From Paenibacillus sp. NAIST15-1 (GTDB lineage: Bacteria > Bacillota > Bacilli > Paenibacillales > Paenibacillaceae): a stretch of 64,000 bases of DNA. Below are positions 1-7,804 of the stretch, one piece after another. A model generated the notes under the pieces. It searched no databases. It saw only the letters and a program-made list of their open reading frames with translations, and was not told where the DNA came from. The stretch is taken from assembly GCF_001894745.1 (NCBI RefSeq), contig NZ_BBYF01000001.1, forward strand, positions 496,001 to 560,000, written 5' to 3'. How positions within the stretch are numbered: the first letter of the stretch is position 1; every line of letters starts with the position of its first letter. Made by a program: the position numbers and the translations under genes.

Positions 1-144
1 TTTGACATTATCGAGTTATTCAAAGAGCTTGCCCATAAAGAAAATAAATGCATCATAGTCGTCACCCACTCTCCAGACGTGGCTAGACAATCAGATACAG
101 CGGTATTTCTTGAACAAAAAGATTTAATAATCAAACATATGTAG
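1..144 (+). CDS. ABC transporter ATP-binding protein, C-terminal end (partial)
   Basis: The frame is open from base 1 and ends at TAG 142-144, giving the last 47 residues of a protein whose start lies outside the window. The piece VVTHSPDVARQSD is the H-loop region of an ABC ATPase: the histidine of VTHS contacts the ATP gamma-phosphate, and the following DVARQSD resembles the MacB/LolD type, which works with a membrane permease in export. The remaining residues are the usual short beta-strand tail. The family (ABC ATPase) is fairly sure from the H-loop; the substrate cannot be told. A hairpin with a T run follows about 110 bases downstream. Confidence 0.75.
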   Translation, partial: FDIIELFKELAHKENKCIIVVTHSPDVARQSDTAVFLEQKDLIIKHM

Positions 145-254
145 TGATACATTTTGAAAACGAAAGGAATGAGAAAGATGTGGAAAAGAGTAATTTAATT
201 TCGACTAGTGAAAACGAATGTTTCTTATTGATTAGGGTTTGTCAAAACGTAAAG

Positions 255-284
255 ATGAACTTCCTATATGGGGAGTTCATTTTT
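255..284 (+). terminator. Rho-independent terminator after the ABC ATPase gene
   Basis: ATGAACT (255-261) pairs with AGTTCAT (274-280), with CC/GG extending the stem, and TTTT follows. It lies downstream of the partial ABC gene on the same strand. The rest of the stretch 145-456 holds no convincing gene. Confidence 0.55.
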
Positions 285-325
285 ACACAAACAATTTTAC
301 ATAGCCCAACATTATTATTTTCATA

Positions 326-374
326 GAAAAAGCCTATTCCTTCTCTTCTTTGTTCGAGTTGGAATAAGCTTTTG
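326..374 (-). terminator. Repeated terminator hairpin, copy 1 (after the Imm7 gene)
   Basis: AAGCCTATTCC (330-340) and GGAATAAGCTT (361-371) form a stem; read on the minus strand it ends in GGCTTTTT. It is the first of three related hairpins (also 2036-2083 and 3758-3803), each between an immunity gene and the next cassette. The 43 bases from AAAAAGCC to ATAAGC are identical in copies 1 and 2. Confidence 0.7.
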
Positions 375-456
375 AAAGTTTATCAAATGGTTGTCAGTTT
401 TTAAATGTTTAGTTTATATTATACAATCTTAATTGTTAAGACAACACTATCTATTA

Positions 457-861
457 TTAATCCTCGTAATCATCTTCAATTCTAGGTATGAATGGGGATA
501 GGAAGGGATCGCTATGCTCCATTACTTCTCCTCGAATTAATGTGTAGACCTTGAACTCATTGAAAAATTCTGCATCATCACTATCTCTTATATACAAAAC
601 TCCATAAGAGCCTGGAGCCAACACTCCCAACTTTCTTAATACGTCAATTGGACTATGTTTTATCACAGGTTTGTGATTATTAAGACCAGCTATCCAAACT
701 TGAAAATCACCATTTACCCCTCTTATATCTAAAACACCAGAAGGCCACTCTAACTCATCGAAATACTTCTGAATTTCTTGAATTATTAACAAGTACTTTT
801 CATCATCATCCTCAAATGAGGAACTCTCTCTGATGGTTGCCCATCCGTGATATTCGTACAT
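457..861 (-). CDS. Candidate immunity protein, Imm7 family, of orphan cassette 1
   Basis: This 134-residue acidic cytoplasmic protein opens with MYEYHGWATIRES followed by an acidic stretch, which matches the start of the Imm7 family as I know it from polymorphic toxin loci. It has no signal peptide or membrane segment. It starts 14 bases downstream of the toxin cassette ending at 876 on the same strand, the standard toxin-then-immunity order, so its likely role is to bind and neutralise the restriction-endonuclease-like tip of that cassette. The family call is from memory of the N-terminal motif; the pairing is inferred from position. A terminator (326-374) follows its stop codon. Confidence 0.7.
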   Translation of the reverse strand: MYEYHGWATIRESSSFEDDDEKYLLIIQEIQKYFDELEWPSGVLDIRGVNGDFQVWIAGLNNHKPVIKHSPIDVLRKLGVLAPGSYGVLYIRDSDDAEFFNEFKVYTLIRGEVMEHSDPFLSPFIPRIEDDYED

Positions 862-875
862 GCCTATTCATCCTC

Positions 876-1934
876 TCATGGTTTTAAGGGCTTTGTATCA
901 ATAATTATTTCCACTCCGTATCTTGCAGCATACTCATTGAGTTGCCGCAGTACTCTATTATCGGGTTCTCCTTCAAAATGAAAATACGCTTTCCTGCCTG
1001 TCTCGTTAGCAGCTTCTATTGTGGCTTTTGCCTGTTTTCTGAATTGCTTATCTAAACTTTTCAATGGTGGCTTGGTTTGCGCAACATACTGATCGCTAAT
1101 TGTATCAAATTCGCGTCCATTAGGATCATTCTTGAATTTAACTCTGGACTCACCATCTAGTTTTTTAGCCAACATATCGGCTGCTTCATCTTCTTTAGGA
1201 ACCTTTACTAGTTCTCCTGAATATTGCCCATTAGCTTTTGGTGTCCCCTCATCGGCTGAATTCTTATTTTTTCCCGATGCAGATCCCGACGCTGAATTCT
1301 CCGGCTCGGTCCCAGGATAGTATTTCCGAACCTCGATCTGATTCTTCGTCGGCTCAAGAGGCTTCTGCGTAGACGATTTATAGTTTACATTTGGCCCATC
1401 ATACGCCAGCTTATTCTTAGGCAATTGCCCAACAGACTTTTGTAAGGCTTCAAATCTTTCATTGATAAACGTCGTTGCTTGACCCCAGTTTACCTTAATT
1501 CCCTTAATATTGCTTCCTTTCGATATTCCTTGCGGCTTGATTGGCGGTTGTGGATTACGACTGCGGACAGCTCTAGCGCCAATAGCACCAGCTAATGCGT
1601 CAACCCCTTCACTCGTATGCTCCACGACAAAGAAGTAGTTCTGAGTCGCTATATCTGTGTCATCCTTGAATCTTTCATATATGAGCTTTGCGATATCATT
1701 TTTCTGCTCTGGTGTTAAATGCTGATCTTCCCATGCATTATATTGTTTTATATCAATTATTTGATGGTCAAATAAGACAGGATCAATATCTTGAACTCGA
1801 AAACGATTAGGCTCCCATCTATCGATGGAACTGTAGAAATCCAGCGCCTTCGATAAATTACGATTTGCTACTCGGACATCTTGCGGGATCTTGCTCGCCG
1901 CCATCTCCATCCCTTTGTTGAGAGCAGTCAGCAA
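876..1934 (-). CDS. Orphan toxin cassette 1: truncated stem plus restriction-endonuclease-like toxin tip
   Basis: The reading frame begins at TTG 1934, but homology to the full-length spike-toxin (4151-7225) continues upstream in frame to about base 2012 and then stops next to a terminator hairpin; no start codon with a ribosome binding site is visible. The N-terminal part (ALNKGMEMAASK to GKNKNS) is almost identical to residues near 600-855 of the full-length protein. After GKNKNS the sequence changes completely: the last ~120 residues contain GREFDTISDQYVAQTK, a D-x8-QxK motif of PD-(D/E)xK nucleases, and a conserved AYFHFEGEP segment, as in restriction-endonuclease-fold toxins of polymorphic systems. 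It is probably a silent tip that becomes expressed after recombination into the full-length gene. Its immunity gene follows at 457-861. Confidence 0.7.
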   Translation of the reverse strand: MLTALNKGMEMAASKIPQDVRVANRNLSKALDFYSSIDRWEPNRFRVQDIDPVLFDHQIIDIKQYNAWEDQHLTPEQKNDIAKLIYERFKDDTDIATQNYFFVVEHTSEGVDALAGAIGARAVRSRNPQPPIKPQGISKGSNIKGIKVNWGQATTFINERFEALQKSVGQLPKNKLAYDGPNVNYKSSTQKPLEPTKNQIEVRKYYPGTEPENSASGSASGKNKNSADEGTPKANGQYSGELVKVPKEDEAADMLAKKLDGESRVKFKNDPNGREFDTISDQYVAQTKPPLKSLDKQFRKQAKATIEAANETGRKAYFHFEGEPDNRVLRQLNEYAARYGVEIIIDTKPLKP

Positions 1935-2012
1935 GAATTGGACTAATATTTCTTTGGTCTCTGGGTTTCTCCAGCCCCTCTCATCGGTGAATACTTTGCC
2001 AAGCAGTATCTG
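1240..2012 (-). repeat. Toxin stem repeat, copy in cassette 1
   Basis: About 770 bases nearly identical to 4670-5441 in the full-length gene. The left edge is at the GKNKNS linker where the toxin tips diverge; the right edge (ILLGKVF) is about 25 bases from a terminator hairpin. It could serve as a homology arm for tip exchange. Confidence 0.75.
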
Positions 2013-2035
2013 TGCGGAATCAATAATATTTTTAT

Positions 2036-2083
2036 AAAAAAAGCCTATTCCTTCTCTTCTTTGTTCGAGTTGGAATAAGCCTT
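2036..2083 (-). terminator. Repeated terminator hairpin, copy 2 (after cassette 2 immunity gene)
   Basis: Same 43-base sequence as at 326-374: AAGCCTATTCC and GGAATAAGCC arms with a T run on the minus strand. It separates the immunity gene at 2196-2795 from the stem remnant of cassette 1. The 112 bases between 2084 and 2195 are AT-rich and hold no gene. Confidence 0.7.
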
Positions 2084-2195
2084 CTAAGATTATTAAGTAT
2101 GTTTGTCTATAATGGTGGTTTGTTGGTTGTAATGTAAAATTTCACAACAAATTTGCAAACCTAATATTTAACAGTTATTTTATTAAGCAGTTGAA

Positions 2196-2795
2196 CTACT
2201 CACTCTTAATAGCGCTTCTCCCAGATCCAAAATACTCTTGAAAAAAACCGAAGTCAAACAATTTCCCCTGAAATTTCATTTGTTCATAATCTACTTTTTT
2301 TAACTTAGCTTGTTCTATGCTGCTGCTATTCATGAAATCAAATGGAACAGTCTCTGCTATATCAAATTTTAATGTTATTTTAGGCTTACATTCAGTTACA
2401 ATCATTAAGGATATGTAACAATTATCAAGAAAAGACAGCTTCCCACCGCATTTACATACAATATCACCTTTATCAATTGTATATGGCCAACTATGATACT
2501 GCTCACGACCCTCGAGGAGATTACCTTCAATTATTTTGAAATCTGCACCCTTCACCCCTTCAATTTCAACCCTCATTTTCCCAAACACAAAAAGTGAATC
2601 ATCTTCTATATTAAGGCCCTGATTTTGTATTTGATCTTTAAAATCATAAATATTAATAACAGTATTAATAAGCTCAAATTCATATATTCCTCTGATATCA
2701 CTCGGAAAATTCAAAAAAATTGTCGGTGTAAATTCTCCATCACCATCCACAATTGCATCAAATTCTTCATTACTTATGTCTAGAGTAAGAACCAT
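2196..2795 (-). CDS. Candidate immunity protein of orphan cassette 2, family not recognised
   Basis: A 199-residue protein without signal peptide or membrane segment, acidic, beginning MVLTLDISNEEFDAIVDGDG. I do not recognise the family. It has a pair of cysteines in CKCGGK near the middle and a mostly beta-strand pattern. It lies 11 bases downstream of the toxin cassette at 2807-3787 on the same strand and just before a terminator, exactly where the other two cassettes carry their immunity genes. Function as inhibitor of the methyltransferase-like tip is inferred only from this position. The gene is visibly more AT-rich than the stem repeats. Confidence 0.6.
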   Translation of the reverse strand: MVLTLDISNEEFDAIVDGDGEFTPTIFLNFPSDIRGIYEFELINTVINIYDFKDQIQNQGLNIEDDSLFVFGKMRVEIEGVKGADFKIIEGNLLEGREQYHSWPYTIDKGDIVCKCGGKLSFLDNCYISLMIVTECKPKITLKFDIAETVPFDFMNSSSIEQAKLKKVDYEQMKFQGKLFDFGFFQEYFGSGRSAIKSE

Positions 2796-2806
2796 TCACT
2801 ATAACC

Positions 2807-3787
2807 TCACTTTTTTATAAAGGTATACTGATCTAACATTGGCGATTTAATATTTTCACCATCTGTAGTTAAATAACTACCATCATTGGGTATTTCCCGT
2901 CTTTCGCCCTTTATTTTCAACCCTTTATCGTCTAATGTTCGCACCAGTTTATTCATATTAGAGCGCGACCCAGTAATAATAATTTCCCCATTTCTTGATA
3001 AAACCCTTGTTACTTCAGTATTCAATGGATCATAGCCATATGGGTTCTCTATAATGATTTTACTCTGGCTCCCTGTCTTAATATTAGTTAATTTTGTTGC
3101 ATCTCCGTAATGCACACCAGAAGCCTTAGGGTCTATATCAATATTGTATGCACCTTCTGTAGGTTTGCCTCGTGCCCCAATATTTAGTGTTCCATTTTCA
3201 TCAGCGGGTTTTTGCAAATATTGGTTTGAGCTTTTACTCGTCCCCTCACCGCTTGAATTCTTATTTTTGCCCGACGCAGATCCCGACGCTGAATTCTCCG
3301 GTTCGGTTCCAGAATAATATTTCCGCACTTCGATCTGATTCTTCGTCGGCTCAAGAGGTTTCTGCGTAGACGATTTATAGTTCACATTTGGCCCATCATA
3401 CGCCAGCTTATTCTTAGGCAATTGTCCAACAGACCTTTGTAAAGCTTCAAGTCTATCATTGATAAACGTCGTCGCTTGACCCCAGTTTACCTTAATTCCC
3501 TTAATATTGCTTCCTTTCGATATTCCTTGCGGCTTGATTGGCGGTTGTGAATTACGACTGCGGACAGCTCTAGCGCCAATAGCACCAGCTAGTGCGTCAA
3601 CCCCTTCACTGGTATGCTCCACGACATAGAAATAGTTCTGAGTCGCTAAATCTGTGTCATCCTTGAATCTTTCATATATGAGCTTCGCGATTTCATTTTT
3701 CTGCTCTGGTGTTAAATGCTGATCTTCCCATGCATTATATTGTTTTATAAATTTACACAAAAAAATCCTATTCCATCTCTTCTTCAA
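2807..3787 (-). CDS. Orphan toxin cassette 2: truncated stem plus Rossmann/methyltransferase-like tip
   Basis: Homology with the full-length toxin starts abruptly at IKQYNAWEDQ (about base 3748) and runs to GKNKNS; the residues before it (MKKRWNRIFLCKF) are read through the adjacent terminator hairpin and are probably not a real start. The unique C-terminal ~135 residues contain LNIGARGKPTEGAYNIDIDP, an acidic residue ending a beta strand, then YGDATKL, IIIENPYGY and NGEIIITG. This is the order of motifs of a class I SAM-dependent methyltransferase (glycine-containing loop, acidic strand end, D-A pair, N-P-Y/P-P-Y-like catalytic loop). I do not know an established toxin family with this sequence. 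Immunity candidate follows at 2196-2795. Likely silent until recombined. Confidence 0.65.
   Translation of the reverse strand: MKKRWNRIFLCKFIKQYNAWEDQHLTPEQKNEIAKLIYERFKDDTDLATQNYFYVVEHTSEGVDALAGAIGARAVRSRNSQPPIKPQGISKGSNIKGIKVNWGQATTFINDRLEALQRSVGQLPKNKLAYDGPNVNYKSSTQKPLEPTKNQIEVRKYYSGTEPENSASGSASGKNKNSSGEGTSKSSNQYLQKPADENGTLNIGARGKPTEGAYNIDIDPKASGVHYGDATKLTNIKTGSQSKIIIENPYGYDPLNTEVTRVLSRNGEIIITGSRSNMNKLVRTLDDKGLKIKGERREIPNDGSYLTTDGENIKSPMLDQYTFIKK
3245..3748 (-). repeat. Toxin stem repeat, copy in cassette 2
   Basis: About 500 bases nearly identical to 1240-1765 and to 4670-5190. Shorter at its 5-prime (right) end than the other copies: it begins at the IKQYNAWEDQ codons, 15-20 bases before a terminator hairpin. 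Confidence 0.75.
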
Positions 3788-3803
3788 GCTGGAATAGGAT
3801 TTT
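3758..3803 (-). terminator. Repeated terminator hairpin, copy 3 (after the active immunity gene)
   Basis: ATCCTATTCC (3765-3774) and GGAATAGGAT (3791-3800) form a 10-bp stem followed on the minus strand by TTTTTTTG. It is a variant of copies 1 and 2 and probably ends the main toxin operon. Confidence 0.75.
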
Positions 3804-3894
3804 GACAGTTTTTTAAGTATTTTGTCAAGATGTTTTGTGATTTGTTATATTGGACGATCTTGTTATTAGGGCTCTAAATTAAAGAAATTATCCA

Positions 3895-4134
3895 TTACAA
3901 TTCCGGGTCTAGTATATATCTCTTTTTCAATTTGTTTTGTTCATCAAAAACATAAATAGTTTCACAATTTGGACAACGCCATACACTGTTTCTTGGGTTA
4001 GGTAAATCTATAATATCTTTAATATCAGTTGTGATTTCATCCCATTCACGATCCGTGTAAGCCCAAATAGTTACATCATCTGGTGATTGGCTATTTGAAA
4101 GTACATATCCACACTTACATTGAAAAGATGCCAT
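3895..4134 (-). CDS. Candidate immunity protein with zinc-ribbon cysteines
   Basis: A 79-residue protein with C6-K-C8-G near the start and C54-P-N-C57 near the end, a CxC/CxxC arrangement that suggests one bound zinc in a rubredoxin-like or zinc-ribbon knuckle. The middle is acidic and rich in Asp, Glu and Trp. It has no export signal. It lies 16 bases downstream of the full-length spike-toxin gene on the same strand and upstream of a terminator, so it is the obvious candidate for the cognate immunity protein of that tip. I do not recognise a named immunity family; the role is inferred from position. Confidence 0.6.
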   Translation of the reverse strand: MASFQCKCGYVLSNSQSPDDVTIWAYTDREWDEITTDIKDIIDLPNPRNSVWRCPNCETIYVFDEQNKLKKRYILDPEL

Positions 4135-4150
4135 TTTAGCTTATCCCCTT

Positions 4151-7100
4151 TTATTTATTTTTAATATCAGATCCGTCATTTAACCAAATCTCTACATTTC
4201 CTTTTCCCCCTGTCTTTCTATTAATTATTTCTATAATCTGTTTTGCATCTTCAGTTGTGTATCCAATCTTCCTACCATCTATAACAACATTTTCTCCTTG
4301 TCTATTTATTGCCTCCACAGCCTTTTTAGATGTGGTATTTATATTTTTGCTATTAGCTGTCTTGGCCTCTACAATCAATCCATTCACATTGAAGTCAGCA
4401 CCTGGAATTAAGTTTCCATCTGTCCCTTTAACATCTGCTAACTTTTCTACATTTTTACCCCCTTGCAGCCATTTATCGGCAATCTTAAATTCGTCAGCGT
4501 TCTTAAATTCTTTTACACCCGAGATATTTCCTTTCCATTTCTCAGGACTAATAACTCCTTCACGTGCTCTTTGCATTAATGTATTTTTTTCAAACTCACT
4601 TAGATGATTAAAAGACTTTATTATTTCCTTTTGTCTTTGGGAAAGGCTTGCTGAAGCATCTTTCCCCGTCCCATTGCCGCTTGAGTTCTTATTTTTTCCC
4701 GATGTAGATTCTGTTGCTGTATTCTCCGGGTTGCTCCCCTGATAATATTTCCGAACCTCGATCTGATTCTTCGTCGGCTCAAGAGGCTTCTGCGTAGACG
4801 ATTTATAGTTCACATCTGGTCCATCGTACGCCAGCTTATTCTTAGGCAATTGCCCAACAGACCTTTGTAAAGCTTCAAGTCTATCATTGATAAACGTCGT
4901 CGCTTGACCCCAGTTTACCTTAATTCCCTTAATATTGCTTCCTTTCGATATTCCTTGCGGCTTGATTGGCAGTTGTGGATTACGACTGCGGGCAGCTCTA
5001 GCGCCAATAGCACCAGCTAGTGCATCAACCCCTTCACTGGTACGCTCCACGACAAAGAAGTAGTTCTGAGTCGCTATATCTGTGTCATCCTTGAATCTTT
5101 CATATATGAGCTTCGCGATATCATTTTTCTGCTGTGGTGTTAAATGCTGATCTTCCCATGCATTATATTGTTTTATATCAATTATTTGATGGTCGAATAA
5201 GACAGGATCAATATCTTGAACTCGAAAACGATTAGGCAAATCCCATCTATCGATGGAACTGTAGAAATCCAGCGCCTTCGATAAATTACGATTTGCTACT
5301 CGGACATCTTGCGGGATCTTGCTCGCCGCCATCTCCATCCCTTTGTTGAGAGTCAGCAAGAATCGTACTAATGATTCTTTGGTCTCCGGGTTTCTCCAGC
5401 CTCTCGCATCGGTGAATACTTTGCCAAGCAGTATCGCAAACTCCCTTTGCATTTCCAGCTGAACCATTTCTTCCTCACTGAGCAGGCCTGTTGCCGTCCC
5501 CCCGCCTCCGCCTGACGGCAACCCGATCCGGAAGCCGCTGGAAGAGGACATCATGCCGAGAACACTTAGTGTCGAGCCTACTAGCGAGCCAACCACTCCC
5601 GCTACCGGAATCATGCCCAGCAGACTGAGCGCCGCACCTGCCAGCAACCCGATTTGAGCCCCAGTAACGCCTTGCGATTCGGCTGCCGCCATCTTCGCAG
5701 CTTGCCCGGCCTCATAGACTTCCACCGTCATCAGCGGTGGCTCCGGCACTGGTGTAAGCGGGGTCACATGCACCGGCGACCTCGCAGTGCCTTCCTGATG
5801 CAGAAGATCTGAGCGAATATCCGAATCGCCGTCCAAAATAAGACTGCTCTCGCCTCCGCGCAAATAGAGCGAATGCCCTGCTTTCATGCTTACTTGCTGG
5901 CCTGCCTTGACCATAATGTCCCGGCCGCTTATTGCAAGACTATTCGTGCTATGAATATGTACGCCGTTGCCTTCATTCAAGCGGATATTCAAGCCGCCGC
6001 CCGCTTCCAGCTTCAATTCAGTACTTCCCATGCTGATCCGCTTGCCACGCTTGCTGCTCCATACTTTCTCATCGGGTTTATCAACGTCAGCATGCTGACG
6101 CAGTGAGCCCCGTACTACGGCTTCTGCCTCATGTGCCGAAGGCAAATATAACTGCGCTCGATCTCCCGGCTCCGGCATCCAATACAAGCCGCTGTTTCCC
6201 TCAGCTGCGTAGCTTGTTACATACGGGAACCAACAGCCTTCCGAAACAGCATCCTTGCCATCCATATCCAACCGCAGCCTTACCCGATCCCGCTGCACCC
6301 CGATAACAATCCCGCTGAGCACAGCGCCTGTCGCCTGCCAATTCTCTGTACGCTGACAGATAACATCTTCCTCGGCACAAAGTTGATAGGTGTGCAATAG
6401 AAGCCCGCTCTTCATCTCGCTTACGATTTCGGTTACAACCGTCTTTAGGCCGCTTGGCAGGCTAACGCGATCACCCAGAACGAAGCATCTTCCGCTCTCT
6501 AGCGAATACACGGTTGAGGACGACGAACCGAACCCATTCCCGAATAGCAACTTCTGCTCTTCATGCCCCAGCAAAGAACGAAAGCTCTTTCGAACCCGAT
6601 ACGGCTCTTGTTCATCCAGCCTCCAATGCTTTCCGGACGGTAAGCCGAAGAACAGCTTCGGAGATTCTGCGGTAATTTCCGGCACTAACACCGTGCCAAG
6701 CCGTGAGGCCATCCGCTTCAAAAACGACCAGTCCGTCTCCTCATATTGTAAGGTAAAAGATCCCAACGTGCTACCTTCGCTTGCTGTATCGATTGAATCC
6801 GAACGCGCATAGTCCTTCAGTACTCGTTCCAGGACATCCTCATAAGTCGTATGCTCCGGCTGGAATGAACGGCTCTTAGGTCGTACATCCAGCTCATAGC
6901 TCCAGGAAATCGCTTCTAAAGTCAAGACATATACACTGCGCTCCGCCTGTATGGTACGAGTCATCACCTGACCACAAAACAACGTTCGGACTACGGAACC
7001 GTCATCTCCTAGCTGTTCTACCTTTACGGACTTGCCATAATCATACGCCTCAATATCCCGATCGCCACGCTCCTCCGCCAGCAGGGCGCGCATATGCAGC

Positions 7101-7225
7101 CGGGCATGCTCATTCACTCGCTTCTCGATTCGCAGCTCATGGATTCGCTGTATATCATGCGCCCACACCACACGGATATGACCGTAGCCTGCCGCATTTT
7201 CTGCGCTTAGCATACTCTTCTCCAA
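4151..7225 (-). CDS. VgrG-like spike protein with C-terminal PD-(D/E)xK-like nuclease toxin
   Basis: About 1024 residues. Residues 1-490 resemble VgrG/phage gp27-gp5: an N-terminal gp27-like part with LQYEETDWSFLKRMASR, an OB-fold part and a beta-helix with short repeats (LKLEAGGGLNIRLNEGNGVHIH). Residues about 510-565 are hydrophobic (GAALSLLGMIPVAGVVG...), then a Gly-rich linker, then a stem (about 595-850) repeated in two orphan cassettes. The tip (about 860-1024) has GADFNVNGLIVEAKT, a D-x7-ExK nuclease motif, and resembles CdiA-type nuclease toxins. It probably punctures and delivers a nuclease into rivals. Start: TTG 7225 has AAGGAGG 7 bases upstream; ATG 7243 has no such site; ATG 7213 is also possible. 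A zinc-ribbon immunity candidate follows at 4134. Confidence 0.8.
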   Translation of the reverse strand: MEKSMLSAENAAGYGHIRVVWAHDIQRIHELRIEKRVNEHARLHMRALLAEERGDRDIEAYDYGKSVKVEQLGDDGSVVRTLFCGQVMTRTIQAERSVYVLTLEAISWSYELDVRPKSRSFQPEHTTYEDVLERVLKDYARSDSIDTASEGSTLGSFTLQYEETDWSFLKRMASRLGTVLVPEITAESPKLFFGLPSGKHWRLDEQEPYRVRKSFRSLLGHEEQKLLFGNGFGSSSSTVYSLESGRCFVLGDRVSLPSGLKTVVTEIVSEMKSGLLLHTYQLCAEEDVICQRTENWQATGAVLSGIVIGVQRDRVRLRLDMDGKDAVSEGCWFPYVTSYAAEGNSGLYWMPEPGDRAQLYLPSAHEAEAVVRGSLRQHADVDKPDEKVWSSKRGKRISMGSTELKLEAGGGLNIRLNEGNGVHIHSTNSLAISGRDIMVKAGQQVSMKAGHSLYLRGGESSLILDGDSDIRSDLLHQEGTARSPVHVTPLTPVPEPPLMTVEVYEAGQAAKMAAAESQGVTGAQIGLLAGAALSLLGMIPVAGVVGSLVGSTLSVLGMMSSSSGFRIGLPSGGGGGTATGLLSEEEMVQLEMQREFAILLGKVFTDARGWRNPETKESLVRFLLTLNKGMEMAASKIPQDVRVANRNLSKALDFYSSIDRWDLPNRFRVQDIDPVLFDHQIIDIKQYNAWEDQHLTPQQKNDIAKLIYERFKDDTDIATQNYFFVVERTSEGVDALAGAIGARAARSRNPQLPIKPQGISKGSNIKGIKVNWGQATTFINDRLEALQRSVGQLPKNKLAYDGPDVNYKSSTQKPLEPTKNQIEVRKYYQGSNPENTATESTSGKNKNSSGNGTGKDASASLSQRQKEIIKSFNHLSEFEKNTLMQRAREGVISPEKWKGNISGVKEFKNADEFKIADKWLQGGKNVEKLADVKGTDGNLIPGADFNVNGLIVEAKTANSKNINTTSKKAVEAINRQGENVVIDGRKIGYTTEDAKQIIEIINRKTGGKGNVEIWLNDGSDIKNK
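4670..5441 (-). repeat. Toxin stem repeat, copy inside the full-length gene
   Basis: The master copy of the stem that is repeated at 1240-2012 and 3245-3748. The three copies differ by scattered substitutions and one in-frame codon (GCT between CTGACT and CTCAAC, present in cassette 1 only). Confidence 0.75.
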
Positions 7226-7300
7226 CTTCTCCCCTCCTTGCATGATTTGATTACTGGAAACGGGAATGTATTGTTCTATCGTCTATGCGCGTATTCCCCA

Positions 7301-7753
7301 TCAATCCAGTTCCTGTCCGTCGTCCTCAATGCGAATGACACCGCCATAAAGGCATTGGTGCGTACAACCACTAAGCAAAGCTGGTTGTCCCGCCACATGA
7401 ACATCATGTTTGCCGTTCAACCAAGGAATGGTCATAACCGGAATGCAGGGAGCTTTCTTCACCCCATAAATATCAACCAAATTACTGCTCTGTACGGCCG
7501 GATTCATCGAACAAGAACAATTGCCAAAAGAAGAGATGTTCACGCCCGGCACGAAATCCCCAACGTTCATCTGAGCCTTGCCCTTCACGTATGTACCGTG
7601 GCATTCCGGCATTGTGAGCCGGGTCGGCTGAGTGCCGAAGCTGCAGCTAAGAATAGCACCGGCGACAACATAGCTACCTTTGCGCCCTTTTCCCGGTTGA
7701 ACGCGGATATCCTTCTGTTGCTTCCCCAATCGCTCTAATCCCCTTTCTTTCAT
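7301..7753 (-). CDS. PAAR-like protein, DUF4280 type
   Basis: A 150-residue protein with KGSYVVAGAILSCSFGTQPTRL, several conserved cysteines (CSCS, CTHQC) and a C-terminal GGVIRIEDDGQ. This is the pattern of DUF4280, a PAAR-like fold in which glycine/cysteine-rich beta hairpins form a cone. In type VI and extracellular contractile systems such proteins cap the VgrG spike. Here it sits 75 bases upstream of the spike-toxin gene in the same direction, which fits a tip that sharpens or loads that spike. ATG 7753 lacks a clear ribosome binding site; TTG 7729 preceded by AAAGGGG is an alternative. Family call fairly sure; delivery role inferred. Confidence 0.8.
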   Translation of the reverse strand: MKERGLERLGKQQKDIRVQPGKGRKGSYVVAGAILSCSFGTQPTRLTMPECHGTYVKGKAQMNVGDFVPGVNISSFGNCSCSMNPAVQSSNLVDIYGVKKAPCIPVMTIPWLNGKHDVHVAGQPALLSGCTHQCLYGGVIRIEDDGQELD

Positions 7754-7804
7754 TCTGAGATCATGCTCAAGCAGAGTCGTTTCCTACACCGCTTAAACGA
7801 ACTC

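Noticed and set aside
145..326. A 60-residue plus-strand frame after the ABC gene
   Set aside because: It runs over a terminator hairpin, has no ribosome binding site and no protein-like pattern.
326..3803. Repeated units suggesting a CRISPR array
   Set aside because: The repeats are terminators and long protein-coding stems with irregular spacing; no short regular repeat-spacer pattern exists in the window.
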